Below are positions 24,350 to 36,100 of a stretch of 64,000 nt of DNA, piece by piece. This stretch comes from Nectonema munidae (Eukaryota; Nematomorpha; Nectonematoida; Nectonematidae). Positions within the stretch are counted from its first letter, which is position 1. Every line of letters begins with the position of its first letter. The notes beneath the pieces were generated by a model. The model was not told the origin of the DNA and did not search any database. It saw only the letters and a list, made by a program, of their open reading frames with translations. Where the stretch lies: contig JAUIRK010000121.1 in NCBI GenBank assembly GCA_030549495.1, forward strand, positions 558,001 through 622,000, written 5' to 3'. The translations under genes were made by a program, and so were the position numbers.

Positions 24350-25575
24350 CTAGTAGTCCGACAAACCTGTCAAAAAATTGATTTATATTTGATTTCTCAT
24401 CTCAAAAAAATTTTTATTTAAAAAATTATATCAAGTTTTTACACATATATGCCCATTTTCAAGTATGATGAATTCGGTGGTGATATTCATTTTTTATGAA
24501 AATCAATCAAACTTGTCAAAAAATTGATTTATATGACAGCTAAAGAAACTTTTTATCTAAGTAATTATATAAAGTTTTTTACACATATATACCCATTTTG
24601 ATACTTTTCTGTTATCTCCCTCCCCCCTCACTCTAAAAAATTTTTTTTAGTGAATGATTTACTTTTTTACTGTTTCATCAACATCATCATTTAGAATTTT
24701 TTTAGAGTGGGAAGGAAATAACAGAGATGTATAATTTCACATGAATTGATGATAGAAATATTAACTAATAAGAGATTTTCAATTTACAAGATAGGAGCTT
24801 CTTTACGGTCAAGATGCTTTTTAATATCAGAGTATTACACCATTTCCTAGTTTATTGAAAAATGGTATATCTTCGGCATACTTGTTTCTTAAAACTATTT
24901 ATCATCAGGCGTTCTCATTTCAATGTACCTTTAGTGCCTTTTATTTCTCTCATATTCAAATACTTGTACTATATAGACAATAAATAACAACTGAGAAAAA
25001 ACGTGAGATGATTTTTGGAAAAAAAACTTACCCCTCGCCTGCTTAAATTTTTACTATAAAAAATAACATTGTAATAACAAACTTCACAAATGATTTTTGG
25101 GAAAAAATGATTTTTGCAAATTCGATTTATGCTTTCACCCATTTTTGTAATGACCAAAAAGAAGTACAGAATAATGTTCATACATATAATTTTCAGGCGT
25201 TAACCACACATTTTATTGACACTTTCAGAATTTTTCACACCCTAAATACGAAAATTGAGTACGGAAATGAAGTCAGTATGGTTGATTTAGTATAAAATAA
25301 AAATATATATTTTTTTTAAAATTTTTATATTTTGGAAATTTTGGGAAAAACCTTTTATTGAAAAAAATTGGGAAAAAAAAAATTAAAAAAAAATAATTTT
25401 TTTTAAAATTTTTATGAAGTTAAATTTTAAAATTTTAAAAATTTTTAAAAAGGGAAGAAAAATTGTGAGTAACTATTTTAGGAAAACTCAAAAAGTTTGA
25501 AAGCATATAGTTTAGTAAATTTTGTATAATAGAGATTTTAGTTGAGGGGGCTAATTTCCCCCTTCACTGATAGGG
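24350..25575 (-). mobile_element. piggyBac-family non-autonomous element, copy 2, inverted and partial
   Basis: Its end CCCTATCAGTGAAGGGGG, read on the minus strand, abuts TTAA at 25576-25579. Inside, in reverse orientation, lie the 'GAGCTTCTTTACGGTC' segment (24787) shared with copies 1 and 4 and about two units of the second tandem repeat (24361-24600). The far end near 24350 is not recognisable. The hAT at 25582 was inserted across the TTAA junction. Confidence 0.65.
24604..24728. mobile_element. small palindromic MITE
   Basis: Inverted arms TTCTGTTATCTCCCTCCC and GGGAAGGAAATAACAGAG enclose TCTAAAAAA/TTTTTTAGA, all inside the piggyBac-family copy. The exact ends and target duplication are unclear. 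Confidence 0.5.
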
Positions 25576-25707
25576 TTAAATCAGGGGCGCACATCTTCAA
25601 AATTATTGGAGGGGGGAGGGGGGGTGCGAAATTTTTTTGTTGCAATTTTCAAAATTAGTGGTCTGGAAATACCACGGGAGACCAAATATTCAAGCAATCC
25701 TTTAAAA

Positions 25708-26271
25708 GGTCCTCAGACATTTCGCCCCATTCTTTTTATAAGACAATTCACCCCATTATTTTCATAAGACAGTTCGTCCAATAGACAATTTGCCCCATTA
25801 TTTTTATAAGAGAATGCGCTCTATTATTTTTATAAAATTTCCAGTCCTATTTTTATAAGACAATTTTGGCATATAAACGTTTTGCCTAATATCACAACTC
25901 ATCTCATTAAAAATAGCTATATTTTAATTTTATTTAGTTTTTTGAAAGGCAGTTATTTTATAAATGAAACAAATATTTAAACAAAATAAAAATTAATATC
26001 TTGTAATTGTAATATCATTGTAATTATCTTTTTCTTCAATTTCATCATCAATAATTTAAAATTATTTAAAAGTGATACAAAAATTAACAGATAAAATAAT
26101 TAATTTGAAATAATTTAATAGAGATAAAATAAACAAGAATATAAAATTTTTTAATAATTTTACACATATAATAAACAAAGATGGATGAAACAAATAGCCT
26201 ATGAGACAATTTGTCCATGGGGCGAATTGTCTATGGGGCGAATCATCTATGGGGCAAAATGTCTGTCGACC
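25708..26271. mobile_element. hAT-like MITE with repeated GGGGCGAATTGTC subterminal motifs
   Basis: The ends are GGTCCTCAGACATTTCGCCC and, inverted, GGTCGACAGACATTTTGCCC. CTTTAAAA is duplicated at 25700-25707 and 26272-26279. Next to both ends the words GACAATTCGCCCCATT and TTTTTATAAGACA recur several times, like a cluster of protein binding sites. The middle is AT-rich and non-coding. Confidence 0.88.
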
Positions 26272-26929
26272 CTTTAAAATAGAGTTTATTCAGCGCATAC
26301 CTAAAGTCCTAAATTTATAAAACTACTTTATATTTTTTTTACAAAATTTGTGAATTTAAATACTATACTTCCAACGAAAATATTTTAATTAAGTTTGCAG
26401 AATATACATTAGTTTAAAAAATCCAAAATTGTTAGGGGGTGGAATAGGCTTTTCATTTGAAAAATGAAGTAGTCTACCAGGCACATTACAGGAATTGATG
26501 AAAGGATATTTGATTCATAGAGAAAACAAATAACTGAAGGTTAGATAGTTTTATGAGTGAATATAGTCTAAAGGCAAAATGTCTACTAGACACCCTGCGA
26601 TGTTTATATGAAAACATGTGATTGATTCAGGGGCAAGTGTATAAAATGAAATTATAATTGTGCAAACAAAAAATTAAGATCGCATTATTTCATTTTACTC
26701 AGCATAATTCAAAAATAGTTTAAAAGCTAAATTGATACAAGCCACAAAAAGTAAAATAACTTTTAACATTTTGCAATGATTTGCCTTTTATAATAAATTT
26801 TAAGGAAAAAAAGTCTATCAGAAAAAGTTATAGAGCTTCAACAAAAACTAAAAAAATTTTGGGCATAACTTAAGTTTTTTGAAAACTAAATTGACGTATC
26901 CCCTACAGCATACTCTATGGGTGGCATGG

Positions 26930-27065
26930 CAGGTTGGTTGAGATGATGGACATAGCACTGAAGACTCTGGATTCGATTCCTCATCGATACGAATTTGTTC
27001 ATAGTTTGACATAAGCGGTACATCAGTGCCTTGTCAACAAAAATACACCCGCTGTACCTTACTTT
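26930..27065 (+). repeat. tRNA-derived SINE copy (best preserved)
   Basis: GGTTGAGATGATGGACAT could be a degenerate A box, and GGATTCGATTCC at about 26969 is a good B box. They are followed by a body (CATAGTTTGACATAAGCGGT...) shared with the copies at 52168-52255 and, more distantly, 3736-3880. A-rich DNA follows. Its presence at the same position in two copies of the large hAT suggests it was inside the ancestral element. Confidence 0.6.
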
Positions 27066-27292
27066 AATTGAAAAATTTGCTACATAATTAACATAAGAGA
27101 GAAAGGAAAGAAAATAAAGTAATAAAGCAATTTTCACTATTTTAAAATGGGACCGTCTGTTCTCAGAATAATTTCAAAATAATAGGAGGCATAAAGAATT
27201 AGGGTTTATTTGATATTTTCAAATTTTTATAAACAGCAAAAGCCAACATTTAAGTAGCTAGCCCTTTTAATTAAAAAATTATTTAAACTAAC

Positions 27293-27609
27293 GGTCGATA
27301 GACATTTCGCCCCAAAAACAATTTGCCCCCTGACAAATTGTCTCATAGGCTATTTGTTTCATCCATCTTTGCTTGTTAAATATGTAAAATTATTAAAAAA
27401 TTTTATATTGTTTATTTTATCTCTATTAAATTATTTCAAATTAATCATTTTATCTCTTAATTTTTTAGAATTGTCCATGAAACAAAATGTCTTATGAAAA
27501 TAATGGGGCGAATTGTCCATGGGACGAACTGTCTTATGAAAATAATGGAGCGAATTGTCCATGGGACGAACTGTCTTATGAAAATAATGGGGCGAAATGT
27601 CCGAGGACC
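27293..27609. mobile_element. hAT-like MITE, second copy of the GGGGCGAATTGTC family
   Basis: It begins GGTCGATAGACATTTCGCCC and ends with the complement of GGTCCTCGGACATTTCGCCC. AAACTAAC is duplicated at 27285-27292 and 27610-27617. The right side holds three tandem units containing GACGAACTGTCTTATGAAAA. It is 317 bp long and non-coding. Confidence 0.9.
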
Positions 27610-28112
27610 AAACTAACATAAATCAAAGTATACGAGAAAAGAAAACCATTGCGTTTTTTGAAATATTTGTCTACAAATAAAATTCTGACAGCTGTCATAA
27701 ATAATAGATCAAGTACATTTTTAACAACTGAAACGTTTTGTTTCGATATTATATTTTTACTATAATAATCAACAAATTTTCTTTAAAAAAGGTATTTGAT
27801 TATGTACAGTGTTACTTATAAAATTTAACAATCGAACATTATAAAAGATATCTCTGCTCAAATATTAAGAAAATAGAGTATTCTTGCTTTTAACCCAAAT
27901 AGCTAGTCAAAATATTCATTCCCAAATAGCTATTAAAAAAATTTCTTGACTCGAAAAAATAAAAGTTTTCAAATGTAACAAACGTAGTGATAAAGATTAA
28001 ATGACCTTTGTTTGAAAAAATTCTTAGCGCGAGTCTAACAATATTCATTGATATAAAATTCTAACAATTGAAAACTATTTTAATTTAACTCTAAATGCAA
28101 ATTAGATAGAAG

Positions 28113-28317
28113 CAATGGTGTAACCAGAAAAAAAGTTAATGGGGGGGGGGGGGCACAATTTAAAAACAAAAAACGTGAGCAACATTTTGTATACTTTCTT
28201 GATCCTTTCATTGGAGAAATTTTCAAAAACTGATATCGCATAAGTTGCATGGGGGCACCATGCGTTACATAGGAGTGTGGGCACGGCCCCTCATGCCCCA
28301 GCCTAGCTACGTCACTG
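28113..28317. mobile_element. hAT MITE, 205 bp, with G13 run
   Basis: It begins CAATGGTGTAACCAG and ends CTAGCTACGTCACTG. Flanks are GATAGAAG (28105-28112) and GAGAGAAG (28318-28325), a 7/8 match. The related sequence at 53042-53062 lacks the insert and runs straight through the site, which confirms the boundaries. Confidence 0.8.
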
Positions 28318-28500
28318 GAGAGAAGAGAGCTGAATGAGACAGGAGAGCTTAACAAGAGAAGAGAGCTGAATGAGACAGGAGAGCTTAACAAGAGAAGAGG
28401 GCTTGAATGAAAGAAGAGAGCTTGAGTGAACTTGAGTGAATGATTGAGTTTTAGCAGAGAAAGCGGAAGAGAAAAACAAAGGAGACAGAAAGAGAAATAG
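28318..28500. repeat. purine-rich minisatellite (GAGAGAAGAGAGCTTGAATGA units)
   Basis: Imperfect tandem units of 16-37 bases composed almost only of A and G with CTTGA or CTGAATGA interruptions. A related array lies at 53045-53230. Both lie at the same place in copies of the large hAT. Confidence 0.75.
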
Positions 28501-28869
28501 AATCACTGTGATAGAAGATGAGAAAATCTAGTGGATCATCAACATGTGTTTGCCCAAAAATACTATAATGCGATAAACATTGCTTACTTATTGTGTGCAT
28601 ATTGAAGCAATGGATTATTATTATATAGTTCTCACGCATCGTCTGTAAAATATGTTCGATAGGAATTTCAGAGCAGCTTGGCATGTGATGTTTGATTGAT
28701 TCGAAAGTCTCCATTCTTTTATCTTTTCGAATGATCATGATCATCATACATGTTTTATAAACAAGCAGCAACTCTTACTTATAGAAAATTATTGGGGGGG
28801 GGGGGGGGCGAAGGTCATTTTCGCCCCGGGATGTGCGCCCCTGGGCTAAATGGGTTACGGCCCATGAAT

Positions 28870-30223
28870 ATGCCAGTAAAGTAGGTCAGCTTCTTAAAAA
28901 TTTTATGGTGAACTCATGTTCGCTTTTGAAGAATTCAGCAAGTTTCTCATTTAGTGATTGATTTTACACCTTGGTACTACATTCCCCCGCCGCAACCAAC
29001 TTACCTCAGTGCAAAGGAGTAAGTAACACTGCACTTCCATACTGTTAACAGTGGAAAAAACAGCCTTGTATTTAGAGCACTTAATTTGAAAGCATTTACC
29101 ACGTGCACATCATCAAGTGTTTTAGATACCATAGCATATCAATAATGAAGATGTCTTGTTTCAGGATTTGCTTGATTCACTTTTCCTTGAAATCCTGATC
29201 AATGGCCAAGCATTGCTGCTCTTAAGGCAGTTATGCATTCACATATATTATTCCAAAACAGTTCTTCTTTCTTAAAAAACAATAAGACTTCATTTAAAAT
29301 ATCTTCACTTCTTGTAGTCGAATCCAAGGTATGAGAGAACCTTGAAACCTTGAACACTGACGTATTTTTCAAATACCAGGAATTGGACACAATCATCCAT
29401 GTCAGTCGACTCATCAAGTACGATTACAATTTTTCCCAAATATTCTTCTTTTAATTCATCAATTACTTGTTGTTTGACATCAGCAGGCATCTACAATTTG
29501 TCGATGAAAAGTATCATTTGAGAAAGGTATTGATGTGACCACTCAGTACGAGATCTTATAACACACCTTCTTTGTCTACACCTTATCCCCAAGTTGGGCG
29601 TCGGTGGCAACCCTATAACACAACGTATTGTCTTTATAACACAAAAAATCAATGCTGTGAGGTTTATTTTTTTGTGCAATTTTTCAGTGATACAATGTGG
29701 GATGCACTCAAACGTCATTTTGTTGCCCGCGATGTCCCAAACGATCAAAGCGTGCTCGCTTCAATCTCTCTTCCTTTTGATTGAAGAAAGCAGTATTTTT
29801 ACTTTTGAACAACTGTTTAAAAGGGATTTGAAAAAGGCAGGCTTCATGCACTCCACTTCTAAAACTTTGTGACATAATGAACGCTGAAAATTCAATCCCA
29901 TTTTTGTTGATAGTTATGGGTCCATACTGAATGTGGCTTTCATCATACTACCGTTTCTTCGCTAATGAGGAGATAACGATATCTGAAATAGTAAAAGAGG
30001 AATCTTTTTATAAACACGAATATACCTAATTCGCTGTATATAAAAAACGAGCCCAGAGCAGTGAGAACAAAATGCAAATAAAACGCAATGCAATACAGCA
30101 AATTACTAATTTCATTATCCACAACTACAACTATTTAAAATGTTTTATTGTCAGGCATCTAAGTACCTGGAAATTTTCTTGTGAATCCGTGGGGGTTCGC
30201 GAACCCCAGATTGAGAATCTCTG
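28870..30223 (-). mobile_element. hAT transposase fragment, ZBED5-like, with one recognisable end
   Basis: The end at 30223 read inward is CAGAGATTCTCAATCTGGGG, the classic hAT terminus of this group. Minus-strand pieces read QKNKPHSI-type residues (near 29650), VKQQVIDELKEEYLGKIVIV with LDESTD (29305-29490) and LLFFKKEELFWNNICE (29199-29417). Several stops and frame changes break it, and the C-terminal part is missing. The left end near 28870 is not defined. Confidence 0.72.
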
Positions 30224-30629
30224 AAGGGCATGAATTTTGCCCCACACTAATAAGGCTAATGAACAATAGATTGTTTATGTGTCTATACGCTTCTAGTTTT
30301 CGATGAGTTATTTTTGTTTAAGAAATATAATAATCGAGAAGTATTTCTTAATAGTCTCCATTTTAGGTTGAAAATCTATAAATTTCTTGAATTGAAAATA
30401 TGAAGACTTCTATGTTTTATCTTTGTAAACTTAATCATATTCTTTTTTCATTACGATAGTTTTAGACCGTTTTATTAATGTTTAACCCTTTGAGGTTAAA
30501 TCTCATCTGCTTTAAATATATAAAATTCCAAAGTAAAAGAAAGAAGATGATTAGTAATAAATTCTGGTCCTCACAGGCTTAAAGCTTTTATGATACTAAA
30601 ATATTTTTTAATTTTTTAGATTTAGTCTC
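30224..30629. other. region upstream of the PET117-ELP3 unit
   Basis: Presumed promoter and 5' leader. No TATA box can be chosen with confidence. A pyrimidine-rich acceptor AATTTTTTAG ends at 30619, ten bases before the PET117 start codon, so a 5' leader intron or a trans-splice acceptor is possible. Confidence 0.4.
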
Positions 30630-30803
30630 ATGGTTGTTTCACTTAAAGCTAAGTTTACTTTTTTTGTCTCAATAATCTTTGTCATCGCTACTCCCATTTT
30701 TATTTGCTACAATGAACAAAATAATATTAAAGAAATGCGTGAAACTTTAATACAGAGTCTAAAAAAGGAAAATGTTCTAAAAGAAAACTCAAATTCTGTG
30801 TAA
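30630..30803 (+). CDS. PET117: PET117-like cytochrome c oxidase assembly factor (57 aa)
   Basis: PET117 is a small inner-membrane mitochondrial protein needed for complex IV assembly. The product is 57 residues (about 80 in human). Residues 5-26 form a basic-then-hydrophobic segment ([20 protein letters not shown]), a likely single membrane helix. A charged helix with the pattern [19 protein letters not shown] follows, resembling the QQRLRDGVIRDIERQIRKKENI stretch of vertebrate PET117 in order and spacing. It has no long C-terminal tail. The stop codon is one base before the ELP3 start, and a splice acceptor precedes the ATG by ten bases. An unrelated upstream ORF regulating ELP3 is the main alternative; similarity over so short a protein is modest. 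Confidence 0.6.
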   Translation: MVVSLKAKFTFFVSIIFVIATPIFICYNEQNNIKEMRETLIQSLKKENVLKENSNSV

Positions 30804-30804
30804 C

Positions 30805-32466
30805 ATGAATCATTCAAATCTTGAATCAAGGTCTTTGGAAGAGTTGAAGATGATGTGTTTGAATGAAATTATCAAGAAGCTTTTGAATGCACATGAAAAG
30901 AGCAAAGAAGTTGACTTAAATAAGTTAAAATGTGAAATTTCCTCCAAATTCAAGCTAAAGACGCAGCCAAAGCTGGTAGAAATTATCAATGCTGTTCCGC
31001 CTCAATTTAAAAGCTTATTGATCCCTAAACTAAAAGCAAAACCAGTAAGAACCGCGAGTGGAATCGCTGTTGTGGCTGTGATGTGTAAGCCTCATCGATG
31101 TCCTCACATAAACGTGACTGGTAACATTTGCGTTTATTGTCCTGGTGGCCCAGACAGCGACTTTGAGTATTCGACGCAATCCTACACAGGCTATGAACCG
31201 ACATCAATGAGAGCGATTAGAGCGAGGTATGATCCTTTCATTCAGGCAAAGCATCGTTTGGACCAACTTTCGTCTTTAGGCCATAACATTGATAAAGTGG
31301 AGTACATTGTAATGGGAGGAACTTTTATGTCGCTGTCTACTGAGTATAGGGATTATTTTGTTCGTAATTTGCATGATGCGTTATCTGGCCACGTGAGTTC
31401 CAATGTGGAGGAAGCAGTTTTATTTTCTGAAAAGAGTCGCATTAAGTGCATTGGTATAACAATTGAAACTCGTCCAGATTATTGTTTGAAACAGCATCTT
31501 AGTGATATGCTTTCCTATGGCTGCACCAGATTGGAAGTAGGCGTTCAAAGTATATATGAAGATGTTGCTCTGGATACAAATAGGGGACATACTGTACAAG
31601 CTACTTGCCAAACGTTTGCTCTATCCAAAGATTGTGGCTTCAAAGTTGTCACGCATATGATGCCTAACCTTCCGAATGTAAATTTGGAACGTGATATAGC
31701 TCAATTTATCGAATTTTTCGAAAACCCTAATTTCAGACCTGATGGCCTAAAAATTTATCCAACCTTGGTCATAAGAGGCACAGGGCTCTATGAATTGTGG
31801 AAAAACAAAAAATATGAAAGCTATCAGCCTTCGGTGTTGGTAGAGTTGATTTCCCAAATTTTAAGTTTGATTCCCCCTTGGACTCGTGTCTACAGGGTTC
31901 AAAGGGACATACCCATGCCTTTAGTTACGTCAGGAGTTGAGTCTGGAAATCTGCGGGAATTAGCTCTGTCTCGAATGGCCGAATTAGGCTTGAAATGTCG
32001 CGACGTTAGAACACGTGAAGTAGGCATTCGAGAAATCCATCAGAAAGTTCGCCCTGAAAATGTTGAATTGGTTAGAAGGGATTACTATGCTAATGATGGA
32101 TGGGAAACCTTTTTATCATATGAGGACCGTAGAAATGATATATTGGTTGGCCTGCTTAGACTAAGAAAACTAGGAAGCGGTGTTTTCCGTCCTGAACTTA
32201 AAGTTTCAAGGGCGATGAATTCATGTAGCATGATTAGAGAGTTGCATGTGTATGGTACTGTGGTTTCTATTGATTGTAAAGACTCTTCAAAGTTCCAGCA
32301 TCAAGGCTATGGTTCACTCTTGATGGAAGAAGCTGAGGGAGTCGCTCTCAATGAGCATGGCAGTGAAAAAATAGTTGTTATATCTGGTGTGGGAACACGC
32401 AATTATTATAAAAAGTTTGGCTACGCCCTCGATGGTCCGTACATGTCCAAAATGCTACATTCCTAG
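30805..32466 (+). CDS. ELP3: ELP3, catalytic subunit of Elongator
   Basis: ELP3 is the radical-SAM/acetyltransferase subunit of Elongator. It adds the carboxymethyl precursor to wobble uridine 34 of tRNAs. The single-exon product has 553 residues, close to the usual 547-557. The cluster-binding cysteines are C99, C109 and C112 ([14 protein letters not shown]), followed by the invariant [20 protein letters not shown]. The radical-SAM barrel continues through [11 protein letters not shown] and [18 protein letters not shown]. The C-terminal GNAT domain (about 395-550) holds [24 protein letters not shown] (acetyl-CoA loop) and [15 protein letters not shown]. All expected motifs are present and the frame is whole. 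An AATAAA lies near 32823. The start is fixed by the preceding PET117 stop one base away. Confidence 0.97.
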   Translation: MNHSNLESRSLEELKMMCLNEIIKKLLNAHEKSKEVDLNKLKCEISSKFKLKTQPKLVEIINAVPPQFKSLLIPKLKAKPVRTASGIAVVAVMCKPHRCPHINVTGNICVYCPGGPDSDFEYSTQSYTGYEPTSMRAIRARYDPFIQAKHRLDQLSSLGHNIDKVEYIVMGGTFMSLSTEYRDYFVRNLHDALSGHVSSNVEEAVLFSEKSRIKCIGITIETRPDYCLKQHLSDMLSYGCTRLEVGVQSIYEDVALDTNRGHTVQATCQTFALSKDCGFKVVTHMMPNLPNVNLERDIAQFIEFFENPNFRPDGLKIYPTLVIRGTGLYELWKNKKYESYQPSVLVELISQILSLIPPWTRVYRVQRDIPMPLVTSGVESGNLRELALSRMAELGLKCRDVRTREVGIREIHQKVRPENVELVRRDYYANDGWETFLSYEDRRNDILVGLLRLRKLGSGVFRPELKVSRAMNSCSMIRELHVYGTVVSIDCKDSSKFQHQGYGSLLMEEAEGVALNEHGSEKIVVISGVGTRNYYKKFGYALDGPYMSKMLHS

Positions 32467-33122
32467 TTTTTCATTGTCGTTTAATTTTTAAAGTTCAGAA
32501 AATCAATTTGTGAAAAAGGTCCTAAAAGTTTAAATTTCTTTCCTGCTTCCTGAATGTTTACATATCAACTTTATCTCACAAGCATCATATATCCTTTATT
32601 AAGAGTTTATAATAAAATTATCCTGAGCTTTATCTCTGTTTTCATTACAAAAACTGTCCTAAATTTAAGGAAAGTATTCATTTTAATATACATAGTTAAA
32701 TTCCAAATCATGAAAATTATTTGGGGGCGCAAAATAATTTTTGACTTTTTAAGGCATAATGAACAATTTTTCTTATGTTATATAATATATAGTAAAATTC
32801 GAAAATGATAATGGTACAGTAAAATAAATAAAGTATTTTTATTGTTGTTAAACATTACTGTAAATCATGGAATTTTTGTAATATTCGCGAAAATATAACT
32901 GAAACTCCTGCCGAGAAATATCAGAGGTCTGGCAAGACTCTGAAAATTATTCTTCTTATAATACCTCATATAATAAGCTTTAAAAAATCAAAAAATATTT
33001 ATTCTTTCCAAATATATTGTTGGCTCCCTTTACTGTTAGTTTCCTATATGTATGATTTGATAAAAATGCTTTGAGAAAAAAAAATAAATTTTCTTTCTAT
33101 TCTAAAAGTAACGGGAGCCAAC
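32467..33122. other. ELP3 3' flank and palindromic repeat arm
   Basis: The ELP3 3' UTR with AATAAA motifs runs to about 32835. A hairpin word CAGAGGTCTGGCAAGAC lies at 32922. From about 32983 an inverted arm (AAAAAATCAAAAAATATTTA, TTGGCTCCC) begins. Its partner lies at 38606-38645, beyond the inserted hAT, so a MITE-like repeat was split here. Confidence 0.5.
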
Positions 33123-36100
33123 TAGTGGCGTAACTAGCAGGGGGCGAATGGAGCTGCTGCCTCTGACTTACTTCTGACAAATTTTCAATGTCAACACTGA
33201 CGAAAAATTAAAAGATTTTTGTCATTAAATATTTTTGTTACAACTAACATTATAACTTAAAATCCTATTTTTTTCATTTACTAGAAATGAGGTTTTTGTA
33301 AAAAAACTTTTAAAGTGTTAAAAAACTTTAAAACTTTTAAAAAACTAAAAAACATTTTTTTTAAAAAACTTTTAAAGTGTTTTTTAAATGTTTTTTTTTA
33401 CTTTATTTTTTAACTTTTGTGAGAAGGTAATTTATTTTCAATTTTATTTTTCGTTTATCAAATAATTTTGTTTTCTAGAAAAAGAATGCTACCTATAAAT
33501 ACTTGTGAAACTGAAACAAAAGAATCTGAAAATCTTTTACTGTAGAAGGTGTAAAAAAGAAAAATCTTATGACAAGCTATATGAAAAATCATCTATCTTC
33601 ATCAAAATCTATTAATTTTTAACAACTTCAGATATTGGAATAGAGCAAGAATCAAATAAAACTATCGGAAAAATATATTTCAAAACCTTGGACAGAAGAT
33701 ATCTTATTGGATTTACAGAATGAATATCCAACTGACACAAAACTATTTGAAAATAGATCACTTACAACAAGTTTGATTCATGCTTTGATGGCCATTGGTC
33801 CGTGCCATCCAGGTTTGAACGATAACTTTGATAATTTTCCATTTGATTCAAACCATAGAAAATTCAACATTTCTTGGTACCAGAAAAAGTGTGCTGGATT
33901 ACACAAAGTTGTTCGACACTGGTTAGTCTACTCTCCTAGATCAAACAAACTGTATTTGTTCTTTTGTTGGCTGTTTGCTGATAAAAAATCCTAGTCATAC
34001 TCTAAGACTTGGGGTAAAGTTCAACTTCAGCGCTGTACTTGTTATTTCTTGGCTTTTTTTTCAGAAGTACGTTGCCAGGAGACATAATCGAAGATGTTAA
34101 AGAGACTCGGTATGTAGGCCTTCTTGGAAAAGCCATGAATCTTTCGTGAGGAGGAAAACCAGTTGCAGTACACAGCAAAGATCGAATTGAGTGTAGGGCG
34201 TCTCCCAAAACATCTTGCCAATCTTTTACATCAAGATTACGTGCTTTTAGGGCTAGGCAAATGCTCTTTCAAACAATTCCATTGTATCTTTCACACTGTG
34301 AGTTGCCAGTTGGATTGTAGCGAGTAGTGCGACTTGTTGCCACTCCTAGATTGAGCAAATATTGTTGAATTTCTTGTGACAAAAAGGAAGAACCTCTGTC
34401 ACTGTGGATGTACTCAGGTAAGCCACAAATAGAAAACAAAGAGCTCAAACAACGCATAACTGTTTTGGCACTCATGTCCTTACAAGGAAATACAAACGGA
34501 AAGCGTGACCACTCATCTATGATTGTTAGGAAGATTGTGTACCCATTGGAAAGGGGATGTCCGCATTTGACGTGTATATTCAGTCTCTCCCATGGTCTAG
34601 TAGCTTTAACTAAGCGAGTATGTGGTGGATTATAAAACCTTGGCTTCGTTTCATTACAAATTTTGCAAGCTTTAATCATTTCTTTAATTTCCAGAATTGA
34701 AAAAGGCAAATTTTTATTCCGTATAAAATGGGCCATTCTTGTTACTCCGGGATGGCAAAGCTGGTTATGTATATCATAAAGGATAGATCTGTCTGTGGCA
34801 GCCAAAACAGCCCTTGAAAGCGTATCGGCAACGATATTCAGACTTCCTTTTCTATATTTTACATCATAATCATAAGATGCCAGCTCTATTTGCCATCTCA
34901 AAAGTTTATCGTTTTTTATTTTACCTGAATGTCTCTTATTAAACATGTATGATAGAGCTTCTTGATCTGTGATTAATGTGAAATGGCGTCCTAACAAATA
35001 ATGTTTCCATTTCCTTATTATCAATAATTCTCTGAAAACATGGCACAGCATTCGTAAGACCAAAAGGAATTCGTGTAAACTGATACAACTTATGTTTCCA
35101 CTGGAATGCAGTATGCGCTTTATCACCTTCAGCGAGCTTTACCTGATGATACGCAGACTTCAGATCTAAGCTAGTGAAAACTCATTTACTATGCATTCAA
35201 TTTTAGGCAGAGGATAGGCATCTAATTGCGTAAACCTGCTTATGGTTTTACTGTAGTCTATAACCATGCGCAGTTTGTGGTTTTCGCTCTTACTAACAAA
35301 TGGCTGTGCTCTCCACGGGGAAAGACTTTCCTCTATAATGCCATACTTAAGTAATCTTTTCACCTCCTTTTCGAAGAATTCACTATCTGAACAGCTATAC
35401 TCCCTAGATTTGGTTGCTACAGGACGGCAATCTTTAGTTAAATAGCGGAATAACGACGGAGACGGTGATTGTAATTCCGAAAGGGAACACATCTGAATGC
35501 CAGGAAGTTTTCCTCCTAAATCGAACTTAAAAAATTTGTGAGCACAAATAAAATCTTGCCCAAGAACTATGTCATTTACGAGATTCTCTAAAACGTTTAA
35601 TTTAACGTTATGATATGTGCTCTCTTTGAATACCAAACTTTCTAAACAATACCCTAATATTGGCACAGTAAGATCAGATGAAGCCATACTCACAACTCTA
35701 TTCAGTGGAAACACCCTTAATCTTACCTTGTTTACAAATACCGAAGAAACAAAGTTCCAGTAGATCCTGTATAAATCAAACAGTTCGCTTCAACTTGACC
35801 TACTTTTCTCATAATTAAAACCTTAGATCTATCTTAGATTATCTTTAGCTATCCCAGAATCAGACTTAGCAGGTACCTCCCTACAAAAACAAGTACAAGA
35901 TTTATTGTTAGCATCAATTATAGTTGCAAGGATAGATTCATCATTACTAGTTGCAACATCTTTATCTGTATTAATACAAGACGATCTACAAGCTTTAGAA
36001 AAGTGACCCATTTTGCTGCACTTGTAGCACTTTGAGTTTTTAGCAGGACACATTTTTTTGGGTGGAAGGCGTTACCGCAGAAAAAGCATAAATGCTTGAC

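Larger units (their letters stand above)
25582..28843. mobile_element. large non-autonomous hAT with nested insertions
   Basis: Its ends are CAGGGGCGCACATC and the exact complement GATGTGCGCCCCTG. Flanks are GGTTAAAT (25574-25581) and GGCTAAAT (28844-28851), a 7/8 match to an 8-bp duplication. No transposase is present. Nested inside are MITEs at 25708-26271, 27293-27609 and 28113-28317, a SINE at about 26930-27065, and a purine-rich tandem repeat at 28318-28500. Partial relatives at 15340-16142 and 52090-55870 confirm the extent of the family and show some sites without the insertions. Confidence 0.85.

Noticed and set aside
28080-28506. Serine/leucine-rich minus-strand frames over the purine-rich array
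   Set aside because: They are translations of a GA-rich minisatellite; the repeat explains their length.
29572-29872. Plus-strand frames of 70-92 codons
   Set aside because: They are antisense shadows of the minus-strand hAT fragment.
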